DNA from: Flavobacterium ammoniigenes
Lineage (GTDB): Bacteria; Bacteroidota; Bacteroidia; Flavobacteriales; Flavobacteriaceae
Assembly (NCBI RefSeq): GCF_020886055.1
Contig: NZ_AP025184.1
Location: 1 to 64,000, forward strand
Length of the DNA: 64,000 nt
Direction of reading: 5' to 3'
Shown here: positions 1 to 8,570 of the stretch, piece by piece
How the letters are laid out: every line of letters begins with the position of its first letter
Numbering within the stretch: position 1 is the first letter of the stretch
Notes under the pieces: model-generated
What the model was told of the DNA's origin: nothing
What the model saw: only the letters and a program-made list of their open reading frames with translations
Database searches by the model: none
Position numbers and translations under genes: made by a program

Positions 1-100
1 AATTTGTTCACATATTTGTTGTCCCAGAAAAATACAAGAATTGCCCCATCTTTTTTTCTACTAATATAGTAACCAAACTTAAATAATTTTAACCGAATAT

Positions 101-1528
101 ATGAACAAAACTGCTCAATCAGTATGGGAAAACTGTTTATCTTTCATAAAAGATAATATTCAAGACCAAGCCTACAAAACTTGGTTTGAACCAATCAAGT
201 CAGTTGAGCTTACCGATAACGCATTATATATTCAAGTACCAAGTAAATTTTTCTACGAATGGTTAGAAGAACATTACGTTAAATTATTAAAAGTTGCGTT
301 GACCAAAGAACTTGGAAAAAACGCAAAGTTACTTTATAAAATTAAAATGGAGAATACTTACGGTAATAAACAACCGTATACGGAACAACTACCTTCTGCC
401 AACAGAGCGCAAATGAAACCGCAAGATGTTGATGCTCCATTAAAAAATTTAAACCCTGAACTTAAAAATCCGTTTGTAATTCCTGGAATTCGTAATTTAA
501 AAATCGAATCCCAGTTGAATGCCAACTATAGCTTTGACAATTTCTTAGAAGGAGATTCTAATCGATTGGCTCGTTCTGCAGGTATGGCAGTTGCAAACAA
601 ACCTGGTGGAACTTCTTTCAATCCATTGTTAATCTTTGGAGGAGTTGGTTTAGGAAAAACACACTTAGCGCACGCTATTGGTGTTGAAATTAAAGACAAA
701 TACCCAGAAAAAACAGTTTTATATATTTCAGCTGAAATTTTCACCCAACAATATATCGATTCTGTAAAGAAAAATACTCGAAATGATTTTATTCATTTCT
801 ACCAATTGATTGATGTATTAATCATTGACGACGTTCAATTCCTTTCTGGAAAATCAGGAACGCAAGATGTATTCTTCCATATTTTCAATTACTTACATCA
901 AAATGGTAAACAAGTGATCTTGACTTCTGACAAGGCACCTGTTGACATGCAAGATATTGAACAACGTTTGTTGTCTCGTTTCAAATGGGGATTGTCTGCT
1001 GAATTGCACCAACCCGATTACGAAACTAGAGTGTCTATTTTGAAAAATATTCTGTATCGTGACGGTGTTGAAATGCCTGAAGAAATCATTGAATATGTGG
1101 CTCGCAATATCAAAACGAATGTTAGAGAATTAGAGGGTGCTATCATTTCTTTAATTGCTCAATCTTCTTTCAACAAAAAAGAAGTGACTATCGAATTAGC
1201 GAAAAGCATCGTAGAGAAATTCGTTAAGAATGTCAAACGCGAAATCTCCATCGACTACATACAAAAAATTGTTTCCGATTACTTCCAATTGGATTTAGAA
1301 ACATTACAATCCAAAACTAGAAAAAGACACGTGGTTCAAGCAAGACAATTAGCGATGTTTTTTGCTAAGAAATTTACCAAAGCTTCTCTAGCCAATATTG
1401 GATCTCAAATTGGAGATCGCGATCACGCTACAGTATTACACGCTTGTAAGACCGTTGATAACCTAGTTTCTACTGACAAACAATTCAAAAAGTTTGTTGA
1501 AGACATCCACAAAAAATTAACTTTATAG
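101..1528 (+). CDS. dnaA: Chromosomal replication initiator protein DnaA
   Basis: DnaA binds DnaA boxes at the origin, oligomerises with ATP and opens the duplex to start replication. The 475-residue protein has all four domains: an N-terminal partner-binding domain (about 1-85), a linker (about 85-130), and the AAA+ core with Walker A GGVGLGKTH near residue 180 and Walker B VLIIDDVQF near 240. The C-terminal DNA-binding domain carries the DnaA signature RDHATVLHACKTV near residue 440. Length is normal for the family. The ATG follows an AT-rich leader without a Shine-Dalgarno, as usual in Bacteroidota. The phosphatase gene begins 7 nt after the stop, so the two are probably cotranscribed. No DnaA-box cluster is visible in the 100 bp upstream, so the origin cannot be placed here. 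Confidence 0.98.
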   Translation: MNKTAQSVWENCLSFIKDNIQDQAYKTWFEPIKSVELTDNALYIQVPSKFFYEWLEEHYVKLLKVALTKELGKNAKLLYKIKMENTYGNKQPYTEQLPSANRAQMKPQDVDAPLKNLNPELKNPFVIPGIRNLKIESQLNANYSFDNFLEGDSNRLARSAGMAVANKPGGTSFNPLLIFGGVGLGKTHLAHAIGVEIKDKYPEKTVLYISAEIFTQQYIDSVKKNTRNDFIHFYQLIDVLIIDDVQFLSGKSGTQDVFFHIFNYLHQNGKQVILTSDKAPVDMQDIEQRLLSRFKWGLSAELHQPDYETRVSILKNILYRDGVEMPEEIIEYVARNIKTNVRELEGAIISLIAQSSFNKKEVTIELAKSIVEKFVKNVKREISIDYIQKIVSDYFQLDLETLQSKTRKRHVVQARQLAMFFAKKFTKASLANIGSQIGDRDHATVLHACKTVDNLVSTDKQFKKFVEDIHKKLTL

Positions 1529-1535
1529 ACAGCAA

Positions 1536-2003
1536 ATGTCCGTAAAAATCCTAATGGTATGTTTGGGTAATATTTGTCGGTCACCTTTGGCCGAAGGAAT
1601 ATTAGCCTCAAAATTATCTCAAAACACATTTCATGTTGATTCTGCAGGAACAGGTTCATGGCATATTGGCCAATCTCCTGACGAACGCTCTATTGCCGTA
1701 GCCCAAAAAAACGGCCTTGATATTTCTAAACAAAAAGGAAGACAATTCAGCAGTGCTGATTTTGATACTTTTGATTACATTTTTGTAATGGACAGATCCA
1801 ATTATGACAATGTTATCGCTTTGGCGGAAACTCACGAACATAAACAAAAAGTAAAACTCATCATGAATGAGTTAACGCCAAATCAAAACCAAGACGTGCC
1901 CGATCCTTATTTTGGAATGCATAACGGTTTTGATATTGTGTATGCCATGCTTGACAAAGCTTGCGAAGTAATTGCTCATAATTTGATTGCTAAACATCAA
2001 TAA
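1536..2003 (+). CDS. Low-molecular-weight protein-tyrosine phosphatase
   Basis: This is a cytoplasmic LMW-PTP that removes phosphate from tyrosine residues, in bacteria often on kinases linked to polysaccharide export or stress. The P-loop CLGNICRS (C-x5-R, nucleophile Cys9) sits at the extreme N-terminus as usual, and the general-acid motif DPYFG is near residue 128. The 155-residue length is typical. It starts 7 nt after dnaA and is followed 34 nt later by a methyltransferase gene on the same strand, suggesting a dnaA-led operon. No tyrosine kinase is encoded nearby, so the substrate is unknown. Confidence 0.93.
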   Translation: MSVKILMVCLGNICRSPLAEGILASKLSQNTFHVDSAGTGSWHIGQSPDERSIAVAQKNGLDISKQKGRQFSSADFDTFDYIFVMDRSNYDNVIALAETHEHKQKVKLIMNELTPNQNQDVPDPYFGMHNGFDIVYAMLDKACEVIAHNLIAKHQ

Positions 2004-2037
2004 ACCCTATTTTTTTTAAATCTAACAACTCAACCCT

Positions 2038-2760
2038 ATGAACACCAACATATCATTAGGAAAACTGTATTTAATTCCAGTTACAATGGGAGAATGCGAC
2101 CCTATGGATGTACTGCCTCAAACGGTAAAAAGAGTTGTTGCATTAATTGATTACTATATTGTAGAAAATGAAAAAACGGCGCGCAAATCAATAAAAGGAG
2201 TACTTCCAGAAAAGAAACAATCTGAACTAGTCCTTTTTGCCCTGAATAAACATACTGATGCAAAAGAACACCTTAGTTTTATTCAGCCTTTATTAGCTGG
2301 TAAAAACATGGGGTTAATGAGCGAAGCTGGTTGCCCTGGCGTAGCAGATCCGGGCGCTGTAATTGTAAAGTTGGCGCATGAAAAAGGAATTCAAGTCATT
2401 CCGTTAGTTGGCCCTTCTTCTATTCTATTAGCCATGATGGCATCAGGCATGAATGGGCAAAGTTTTACTTTTAATGGCTATCTACCCATTGATAAAGGTG
2501 AGAAAAAATCAGCTTTAAAAAATTTCGAAAAATTATCTTTTGATAAAAATCAATCGCAAATTTTTATCGAAACACCCTATCGCAACAACAAATTACTAGA
2601 AGACATTCTGCAAGCTTTACAGCCATCAACACACCTATGTATTGCAACCGATATTACCTTACCTACCGAATACATCAAGACCCTTCGTGTAGCCGATTGG
2701 AAAAAAACAAAAGTAGATTTACACAACCGTCCTACTATTTTCATCATTCATAAAATGTAA
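2038..2760 (+). CDS. SAM-dependent methyltransferase of the RsmI/tetrapyrrole methylase fold
   Basis: The protein has the tetrapyrrole-methylase fold also used by RsmI, the enzyme that 2'-O-methylates C1402 of 16S rRNA. Visible features are the N-terminal strand GKLYLIPVTMGE, the SAM-loop SEAGCPGVADPGA near residue 95, and the VGPSSILLAMMASG segment near residue 130. The match to the RsmI SDAGTPxISDPG motif is clear, but at 240 residues it is shorter than RsmI (about 285) and lacks the usual C-terminal part. Bacteroidota commonly carry such a short paralogue besides true RsmI. An rRNA target is therefore plausible but inferred. A near-perfect AT palindrome follows the stop. Confidence 0.8.
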   Translation: MNTNISLGKLYLIPVTMGECDPMDVLPQTVKRVVALIDYYIVENEKTARKSIKGVLPEKKQSELVLFALNKHTDAKEHLSFIQPLLAGKNMGLMSEAGCPGVADPGAVIVKLAHEKGIQVIPLVGPSSILLAMMASGMNGQSFTFNGYLPIDKGEKKSALKNFEKLSFDKNQSQIFIETPYRNNKLLEDILQALQPSTHLCIATDITLPTEYIKTLRVADWKKTKVDLHNRPTIFIIHKM

Positions 2761-2783
2761 TGATTCCCATTCATTCTTTTTAC

Positions 2784-2811
2784 TTTATTATTATGCATGC
2801 ATAATAATAAA
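2784..2811. promoter_or_regulatory. 28-bp perfect palindrome, probable operator upstream of the SDR gene
   Basis: Both 14-nt halves are exact reverse complements, centred on ATGC|ATGC with AT-rich arms (TTTATTATTATGCA in the left half). It lies 31 bp before the SDR start. It ends 4 bp before TATATTTA (2816-2823), a one-mismatch version of the Bacteroidota -7 element TAnnTTTG, so it would cover the expected -33 region. No T-run follows, which argues against a terminator. The regulator is not encoded next to it. Confidence 0.6.
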
Positions 2812-2842
2812 TACCTATATTTACTTTTCAAAATAGCAGATT

Positions 2843-3724
2843 ATGAGTTATACAGATAAAATGTTGCGCGATGACGCATTGAAAGGAAAAGTGATAGTAG
2901 TTACTGGAGGCGGAAGCGGTTTAGGAAAAGCCATGACCAAATACTTTTTAGAATTAGGCGCCAAAGTTGCCATTACTTCCCGTGATTTAGACAAACTTAA
3001 AAACACCGCAGCAGAACTGGAAACACAAACTGGTGGAACTTGTTTGCCAATTCAATGTGATGTTCGTCATTATGAAGAAGTTGAAAATATGCTTCAAGCA
3101 ACCTTGAAAGCTTTTGGCAAAGTAGACATCCTTTTGAACAATGCAGCAGGAAATTTTATATCACCTACAGAGCGTTTATCTTCGAATGCTTTTGACACCA
3201 TTATCGACATTGTACTAAAAGGAACCAAAAACTGCACATTGGCTTTTGGAAAACATTGGATCGATACTAAACAAACTTCTTCAACTGTTTTAAATATAGT
3301 TACCACTTACGCTTGGACTGGTTCAGCATATGTAGTACCAAGTGCAACTGCCAAAGCAGGAGTTTTAGCAATGACTAAAAGTTTAGCCGTAGAATGGGCC
3401 AAATACGGTATCCGTACCAATGCCATTGCGCCAGGACCTTTCCCAACAAAAGGAGCATGGGATCGTTTACTACCCGGTGATCTAGCCGAAAAATTTGATA
3501 TGGCTAAAAAAGTACCTCTTAAACGTGTTGGAGATCATCAGGAATTAGCCAATTTAGCTGCTTATTTAGTCTCTGACTTTTCGGCCTATATCAATGGTGA
3601 AGTAGTAGTGATTGACGGAGGCGAATGGCTGAAAGGCGCAGGACAATTTAATCTATTAGAAGATATTCCGGCTGAAATGTGGGACATGTTAGAAATGATG
3701 ATCAAAGCCAAAAAAAATAAATAA
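2843..3724 (+). CDS. SDR-family oxidoreductase, 2,4-dienoyl-CoA reductase (DECR) type
   Basis: This NAD(P)-dependent short-chain dehydrogenase has 293 residues. The cofactor motif TGGGSGLG lies near residue 21 and NNAAGN near residue 97. The catalytic region reads VVPSATAKAG rather than the common YxxxK. That arrangement matches the animal mitochondrial 2,4-dienoyl-CoA reductase, where Tyr and Lys are 15 residues apart; here Tyr in TYAWTG is also exactly 15 residues before Lys in TAKAG. The downstream PGPFPTKGAW also fits that family. The likely role is reduction of dienoyl-CoA intermediates during degradation of unsaturated fatty acids. A 28-bp palindrome lies upstream and a terminator follows, so it is probably a monocistronic regulated unit. 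Confidence 0.82.
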   Translation: MSYTDKMLRDDALKGKVIVVTGGGSGLGKAMTKYFLELGAKVAITSRDLDKLKNTAAELETQTGGTCLPIQCDVRHYEEVENMLQATLKAFGKVDILLNNAAGNFISPTERLSSNAFDTIIDIVLKGTKNCTLAFGKHWIDTKQTSSTVLNIVTTYAWTGSAYVVPSATAKAGVLAMTKSLAVEWAKYGIRTNAIAPGPFPTKGAWDRLLPGDLAEKFDMAKKVPLKRVGDHQELANLAAYLVSDFSAYINGEVVVIDGGEWLKGAGQFNLLEDIPAEMWDMLEMMIKAKKNK

Positions 3725-3735
3725 ACCCCAATAAG

Positions 3736-3767
3736 AAAGAGCACTACAAATAGTTGCTCTTTTTTTT
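3736..3767 (+). terminator. Rho-independent terminator after the SDR gene
   Basis: Stem AAAGAGCA / TGCTCTTT, extended by CTA/TAG with a one-base bulge and a short CAAA loop, is followed by a run of T. Confidence 0.85.
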
Positions 3768-3794
3768 ATAAATAAGTCAAAAATAAATATATCA

Positions 3795-3815
3795 ATTTAG
3801 CAAACATTTAGCAAA
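3795..3815. repeat. Tandem direct repeat ATTTAGCAAA with 11-bp period upstream of udk
   Basis: ATTTAGCAAA occurs at 3795-3804 and again at 3806-3815, one helical turn apart. The pair lies about 28 bp before the udk -7 element, where an activator or other DNA-binding protein could sit. Confidence 0.5.
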
Positions 3816-3842
3816 AATGGAATTCACTCTGAATTAAATTCC

Positions 3843-3850
3843 TATTTTTG
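3843..3850 (+). promoter_or_regulatory. Putative udk promoter (-7 element)
   Basis: TATTTTTG fits the Bacteroidota -7 consensus TAnnTTTG and lies 26 bp before the udk ATG. No clear -33 TTG is found at the right distance. Confidence 0.45.
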
Positions 3851-3876
3851 TTAGGTTAACTTAAGAATACTATTTT

Positions 3877-4488
3877 ATGCTCATTATTGGAATTGCAGGC
3901 GGAACAGGAAGTGGAAAAACGACAGTAGTCAATCAAATTGTTAATGAATTACCCGAAACCGAAGTAGGTATTATTTCGCAAGATTCTTACTATAAAGAAA
4001 ACGTAGGAATGACTTATGAAGAAAGAGCCGCCATCAATTTTGACCACCCAAGATCTATCGATTTTGAGTTATTGGTACACCATCTTAAAGAATTAAAAGC
4101 AGGGAATAATATTAATCAGCCGGTATATTCGTTTGTATCTCATAATAGAACCAGCGACACTGTATTTACACATCCCAGAAAAGTAATGATTGTAGAAGGT
4201 ATTTTAATTCTAACTAATCCTGAATTAAGAGATCTTTTTGATGTGAAAATTTATGTTCAAGCCGATCCGGATGAGCGTCTCATTCGCCGACTAAAAAGAG
4301 ATATTGCTGATCGTGGCCGTGATATGGATGAAGTGTTGAACAGATACCAAACTACTCTGAAACCAATGCACCAACAATTTATTGAGCCTACTAAAGCATT
4401 TGCCGATATTATCATTCCGAATGACAAATACAATACCGTAGCCATCGATGTGGTTCGCGCTGTAATTAATCAAAAACTAAACGTTTAA
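3877..4488 (+). CDS. udk: Uridine kinase
   Basis: This kinase phosphorylates uridine (and usually cytidine) to the monophosphate in pyrimidine salvage. The 203-residue length is normal. The N-terminal P-loop IAGGTGSGKTT spans residues 5-15, followed by the substrate-binding segment SQDSYYK near residue 35 and NFDHPRSID near 55. The lid contains RRLKRDIADRGR near residue 138. It stands between two intercistronic hairpins with its own putative promoter, so it may be expressed alone, although the division gene follows on the same strand. Confidence 0.95.
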   Translation: MLIIGIAGGTGSGKTTVVNQIVNELPETEVGIISQDSYYKENVGMTYEERAAINFDHPRSIDFELLVHHLKELKAGNNINQPVYSFVSHNRTSDTVFTHPRKVMIVEGILILTNPELRDLFDVKIYVQADPDERLIRRLKRDIADRGRDMDEVLNRYQTTLKPMHQQFIEPTKAFADIIIPNDKYNTVAIDVVRAVINQKLNV

Positions 4489-4500
4489 TAAATATAAACC

Positions 4501-4537
4501 CTCCAAAATTCTAATGTAAGCAATGTTAATTTTGGAG
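4501..4537 (+). terminator. Hairpin after udk, possible weak terminator
   Basis: CTCCAAAATT (4501-4510) pairs perfectly with AATTTTGGAG (4528-4537) across a 17-nt loop. Only a weak T-rich tail follows, so termination may be partial. Confidence 0.5.
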
Positions 4538-4561
4538 CTATTTCCCGCTTTCCGTTACAAT

Positions 4562-4579
4562 CCATTCTAAAAAGAATGG
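4562..4579 (+). other. Short hairpin in the udk-ftsB spacer
   Basis: CCATTCT and AGAATGG form a 7-bp stem with an AAAA loop, followed by GATTTT. The hairpin overlaps an in-frame ATG at 4576, which argues for the downstream ATG as the real start of the FtsB-like gene. Confidence 0.45.
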
Positions 4580-4614
4580 GATTTTCACTGCAATCGGGGC
4601 TAAAAAAAGGACTC

Positions 4615-4941
4615 ATGACAAATCCACTTAAAAACAAATCTTGGTTCAAGCTATTGAGCAATAAATACATTTTAGTGCTGGTATTTTTTACTGCCTGGAT
4701 GCTTTTTCTAGACAACTATTCGTATTTCGACCATCGTTTCCTAGACAAACAAATTGACGAACTAGAAGATAACAAAACCTACTATCAAGAAGAAATAAAA
4801 AAAGATAAAAGACATATAAAAGAGCTCAAAAATATTGAATATGTTGAGAAGTATGCTCGTGAAAAATACTATATGAAAAAAGACAGCGAAGATATCTATA
4901 TCATCGAATTTGAAGGAGACAGCGCCATCAAAACCAAATAA
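4615..4941 (+). CDS. FtsB/DivIC-family septum formation initiator
   Basis: This is a small bitopic division protein of 108 residues from the chosen ATG at 4615. An in-frame ATG at 4576 would add 13 residues but lies inside a hairpin. After a short cytoplasmic tail comes one membrane segment (YILVLVFFTAWMLFLD). It is followed by a charged, heptad-like periplasmic coiled coil (roughly residues 42-80) and the ending YAREKYYMKK that is typical of the DivIC/FtsB family. The protein should act with FtsL- and FtsQ-like partners in the divisome. It sits directly upstream of the methylmalonyl-CoA mutase genes, 35 nt before mutA. Confidence 0.87.
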   Translation: MTNPLKNKSWFKLLSNKYILVLVFFTAWMLFLDNYSYFDHRFLDKQIDELEDNKTYYQEEIKKDKRHIKELKNIEYVEKYAREKYYMKKDSEDIYIIEFEGDSAIKTK

Positions 4942-4976
4942 CCTCTTTCTTTCTTTAATACGAAACAACCAAGCCA

Positions 4977-6341
4977 ATGAAACCTCTTTTTACAAATTTC
5001 GCTCCCGTTTCTGCCAAAGAATGGAAACAAAAAATTCAGTTTGAACTCAAAGGAGCTGATTATAACGAAACCTTGATTTGGAACTCACCAGAAGATATTA
5101 AGGTCAAACCGTTTTATGACAAAGAAGATATAAAAGAAGTACTATCTGTTGCTACTAAAGCAACTGATTTTAATATCTGCCAAACTATTTTTGTACATGA
5201 TGTTGACAAATCAATTGCACGGGCTTTAGATAGTTTAAACAGAGGGGCAGAAAGTATTGCTTTCACTATAGAAGACGAGTCTACAGATGTAATAAAATTG
5301 TTAGAGAAGTTGCCATTGAACAATACACCTATTTTCTTTGATTTCAATTTCATTTCAATCGATTTTGTACAAAAATTGGCAACCATAGCCAAAACAAAAA
5401 AAGCAATCATCTATTGCAACCTAGATCCTATAGGCCATTTAGCCAAAGAAGGAAATTGGTTTACCACCAATGAAAAAGATAATTTTGAAACTTTAAATCA
5501 ACTCGTACAGAAAGACAATTCGCTTTCATTGTTTAGTGTAAATGGATCGTTATATCAAAATGCCGGCGCTACCATTGTTCAGCAAATTGCTTATACTTTG
5601 GCCCATGCCAATGAATATTTTAACCGCATTGAGGTAACTACACCACACACTATGGTGCTAGAAATTGCGGTAGGAACCAATTACTTTTTTGAAATCGCTA
5701 AACTAAGAGCCATCCGATTATTGTTTGATACGATTACAAGAGAATACAATCAAAATTGGAATTGCCACTTACTGGTTAGACCAACAAAAAGAAATAAAAC
5801 CTTATACGATTACAACGTAAATATGCTTCGCACCACAACCGAATGCATGAGCGCAATTCTTGGAGGTGCTGATACAATTGCCAATTTACCTTATGATGCT
5901 TTGTACCACAAAGACAATGAGTTTGGAGATCGTATTGCTCGAAACCAATTGTTGATTTTGAAAAACGAAAGCTATTTCGACAAGGTCAATAACCCTTCCG
6001 ATGGTAGCTACTACATTGAAAGTTTGACCCATCAATTAGCAGATAAAGCCTTGGTACTATTTAAAGATATCGAAGCCAATGGAGGATTCTTAAAACAACT
6101 GAATGAAGGAATCATCAAAAGAAAAATTCAAGAAAGTGCCGACAAAGAACAAGACTTATTTGATACCGGAAAAGAAATTTTACTAGGTACAAATAAACAT
6201 GCTAATAAAGACGATCGGATGAAACACGACTTGGAACTTTTTCCATTTGTCAAAATAAAACCAAGAAAAACATTGATCACTCCCATTATTGAAAAACGTC
6301 TTGCCGAGAAAATAGAACAAGGACGATTGGAAAAAGAATAA
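4977..6341 (+). CDS. mutA: Methylmalonyl-CoA mutase, small (beta) subunit
   Basis: This is the non-catalytic partner of MutB. The heterodimer interconverts succinyl-CoA and methylmalonyl-CoA using adenosylcobalamin. The protein shows the mutase TIM-barrel pattern (PFYDKEDIKEV, IEVTTPHTMVLEIAVGTNYFFEIAKLRAIR, NPSDGSYYIESLTHQLAD) paralogous to MutB. At 454 residues it stops after the barrel. It lacks the C-terminal cobalamin-like domain present in the small subunit of Propionibacterium (about 620-640 residues). The mutB ATG follows 46 nt later. No MeaB/ArgK chaperone or epimerase is encoded in the window. Confidence 0.92.
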   Translation: MKPLFTNFAPVSAKEWKQKIQFELKGADYNETLIWNSPEDIKVKPFYDKEDIKEVLSVATKATDFNICQTIFVHDVDKSIARALDSLNRGAESIAFTIEDESTDVIKLLEKLPLNNTPIFFDFNFISIDFVQKLATIAKTKKAIIYCNLDPIGHLAKEGNWFTTNEKDNFETLNQLVQKDNSLSLFSVNGSLYQNAGATIVQQIAYTLAHANEYFNRIEVTTPHTMVLEIAVGTNYFFEIAKLRAIRLLFDTITREYNQNWNCHLLVRPTKRNKTLYDYNVNMLRTTTECMSAILGGADTIANLPYDALYHKDNEFGDRIARNQLLILKNESYFDKVNNPSDGSYYIESLTHQLADKALVLFKDIEANGGFLKQLNEGIIKRKIQESADKEQDLFDTGKEILLGTNKHANKDDRMKHDLELFPFVKIKPRKTLITPIIEKRLAEKIEQGRLEKE

Positions 6342-6387
6342 TTGTACTGTTTCAAAAAACACTGTCAAATAGAAATTTGTCACCAAA

Positions 6388-8514
6388 ATGAAAAGAAAAG
6401 ACCTCCAACATATTCAAATCAAGTCTGTAGAAAATGGTCCTGTTGCAATTAAAGCAGAAGCTCATTTTCAAACAGCAGAAGGAATTGGTTTGAAACCAAC
6501 CTATACCCAACAAGATATTCAAAAATTAGAGCATCTGGATTTCGGGGCAGGGTTTGCACCCAACCTACGAGGACCCTATGCGACTATGTATGTACGTCGT
6601 CCTTGGACAGTGCGGCAATATGCAGGGTTTTCTACTGCCGAGGAAAGTAATGCTTTTTACCGACGCAATTTAGCCGCAGGCCAAAAAGGACTTTCCATAG
6701 CTTTTGATTTACCTACCCACCGTGGCTACGATTCGGATCACGAACGCGTGGTGGGCGATGTTGGAAAAGCAGGTGTCGCCATCGATTCTGTAGAAGATAT
6801 GAAAGTCTTGTTTGACCAAATTCCGTTGGATGAAATGTCAGTATCCATGACGATGAATGGGGCTGTACTTCCGATTATGGCTTTTTATATTGTTGCTGCA
6901 GAAGAACAAGGCGTGTCTCCAGAAAAATTATCAGGCACCATTCAGAATGATATTTTGAAAGAGTTTATGGTTCGAAATACCTATATCTATCCTCCCACTC
7001 CTTCGATGAAAATTATTGCTGATATTTTTGAATACACTAGCAAAAACATGCCGAAATTCAATTCTATATCTATTTCGGGCTACCATATGCAAGAAGCTGG
7101 TGCTACCGCTGATATTGAGTTAGCTTATACTTTAGCCGATGGACTAGAATACATTCGTACAGGTTTAGCGGCAGGAATGAAAATTGACGAATTTGCACCT
7201 AGACTTTCCTTCTTTTGGGCCATCGGAATGAACCATTTTATGGAAATTGCCAAAATGCGTGCAGGACGAATGATCTGGGCCAAATTAGTCCAACAATTTG
7301 AACCGAAAGACGGTAAATCATTAGCATTGCGAACACATTGCCAAACATCAGGTTGGAGCTTAACCGAACAAGATCCGTTTAATAATGTGGCAAGAACATG
7401 TATTGAAGCAGCTGCAGCGGCTTTTGGCGGTACGCAATCCTTACATACCAACGCTTTAGATGAAGCTATTGCATTGCCGACCGATTTTTCAGCAAGAATA
7501 GCTCGAAACACACAGTTGTATCTTCAAGACGAAACCAAAATCACTAAAACAGTAGATCCTTGGGCTGGGAGCTATTATGTAGAGAACCTAACCCATGAAA
7601 TTGCTCAAAGCGCTTGGAAGTTAATCGAAGAAGTGGAAGAATTAGGGGGGATGACCAAAGCTATTGAGTCAGGTATACCAAAACTACGAATTGAAGAAGC
7701 CGCAGCTAGAAAGCAAGCACGTATTGATAGTGGACAAGATATTATTGTAGGAGTAAATCAATATCGTTTAGATAAAGAAGATCCGCTACAAATTTTGGAT
7801 GTGGATAATCAAATGGTGCGTAAGCAACAATTAGAACAATTGGATTGTATTAAATCTAGTCGTAATAATGACAAGGTTAAAAAAAGTCTAGATCAATTAA
7901 TTCAATGCGCCAAAACAGCTGAAGGAAATTTATTAGAAATTGCAGTTGAAGCAGCTAGAAACAGAGCAACTTTAGGAGAAATTAGCGATGCTCTAGAGAC
8001 GGTTTTTGGAAGATATAAAGCACAAATTAAATCATTTAGCGGTGTGTATAGTAAAGAAATAAAAAATGACGAAAGTTTCGAAAAAGCAAAACAACTAGCC
8101 AATGTTTTTGCAGATAAAGAAGGTAGAAGACCTAGAATCATGATTGCTAAAATGGGCCAAGATGGACATGATCGTGGTGCCAAGGTAGTTGCTACGGGGT
8201 ATGCCGACGTGGGTTTTGATGTGGATATTGGTCCGCTTTTTCAAACACCTGCTGAAGCAGCTAAACAAGCCGTAGAAAATGATGTGCATATACTTGGCGT
8301 TTCATCATTAGCAGCTGGCCACAAAACCTTAGTGCCTCAAGTGATCGAAGAATTAAAAAAATACGGCAGAGAAGATATTATGGTTGTTGTGGGTGGCGTT
8401 ATACCAGCACAAGATTATCAATTCTTATTTGATGCTGGAGCGGTAGCGGTATTTGGTCCCGGAACCAAAATTAGTGATGCTGCCATCAAAATATTAACTA
8501 TTTTAATTGATTAA
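6388..8514 (+). CDS. mutB: Methylmalonyl-CoA mutase, large (catalytic, B12-binding) subunit
   Basis: This 708-residue catalytic subunit is cytosolic. The N-terminal TIM barrel carries the substrate-channel motif [19 protein letters not shown] near residue 71 and the region [15 protein letters not shown]. The C-terminal cobalamin domain (about 575-708) has the base-off DxHxxG motif [10 protein letters not shown] with the axial His near residue 594, then SSLAAGH and [10 protein letters not shown]. Length is normal. It pairs with mutA upstream and is closed by a strong terminator. In Bacteroidota the enzyme usually makes propionate from succinate or assimilates propionyl-CoA; which direction dominates here cannot be told from sequence. 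Confidence 0.97.
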   Translation: MKRKDLQHIQIKSVENGPVAIKAEAHFQTAEGIGLKPTYTQQDIQKLEHLDFGAGFAPNLRGPYATMYVRRPWTVRQYAGFSTAEESNAFYRRNLAAGQKGLSIAFDLPTHRGYDSDHERVVGDVGKAGVAIDSVEDMKVLFDQIPLDEMSVSMTMNGAVLPIMAFYIVAAEEQGVSPEKLSGTIQNDILKEFMVRNTYIYPPTPSMKIIADIFEYTSKNMPKFNSISISGYHMQEAGATADIELAYTLADGLEYIRTGLAAGMKIDEFAPRLSFFWAIGMNHFMEIAKMRAGRMIWAKLVQQFEPKDGKSLALRTHCQTSGWSLTEQDPFNNVARTCIEAAAAAFGGTQSLHTNALDEAIALPTDFSARIARNTQLYLQDETKITKTVDPWAGSYYVENLTHEIAQSAWKLIEEVEELGGMTKAIESGIPKLRIEEAAARKQARIDSGQDIIVGVNQYRLDKEDPLQILDVDNQMVRKQQLEQLDCIKSSRNNDKVKKSLDQLIQCAKTAEGNLLEIAVEAARNRATLGEISDALETVFGRYKAQIKSFSGVYSKEIKNDESFEKAKQLANVFADKEGRRPRIMIAKMGQDGHDRGAKVVATGYADVGFDVDIGPLFQTPAEAAKQAVENDVHILGVSSLAAGHKTLVPQVIEELKKYGREDIMVVVGGVIPAQDYQFLFDAGAVAVFGPGTKISDAAIKILTILID

Positions 8515-8521
8515 TTCACAT

Positions 8522-8553
8522 AAAAAGGGCGGTCTAAATAGACCGCCCTTTTT
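8522..8553 (+). terminator. Strong terminator after mutB (usable from both strands)
   Basis: A 15-bp perfect stem around GGGCGGTCTA, with a two-base AA gap in the middle, has an A-run before and a T-run after it. The convergent wall-enzyme gene ends 18 bp further on. Confidence 0.92.
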
Positions 8554-8570
8554 ATATATGTTCAAACACA

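Noticed and set aside
1..100. Possible replication origin next to dnaA
   Set aside because: No cluster of TTATNCACA-like DnaA boxes or AT-rich unwinding repeats is visible in the 100 bp available; in Bacteroidota the origin need not be beside dnaA.
2784..2811. Terminator of the RsmI-like gene
   Set aside because: The palindrome is perfectly symmetric with no loop and no following T-run, so an operator is the better reading.
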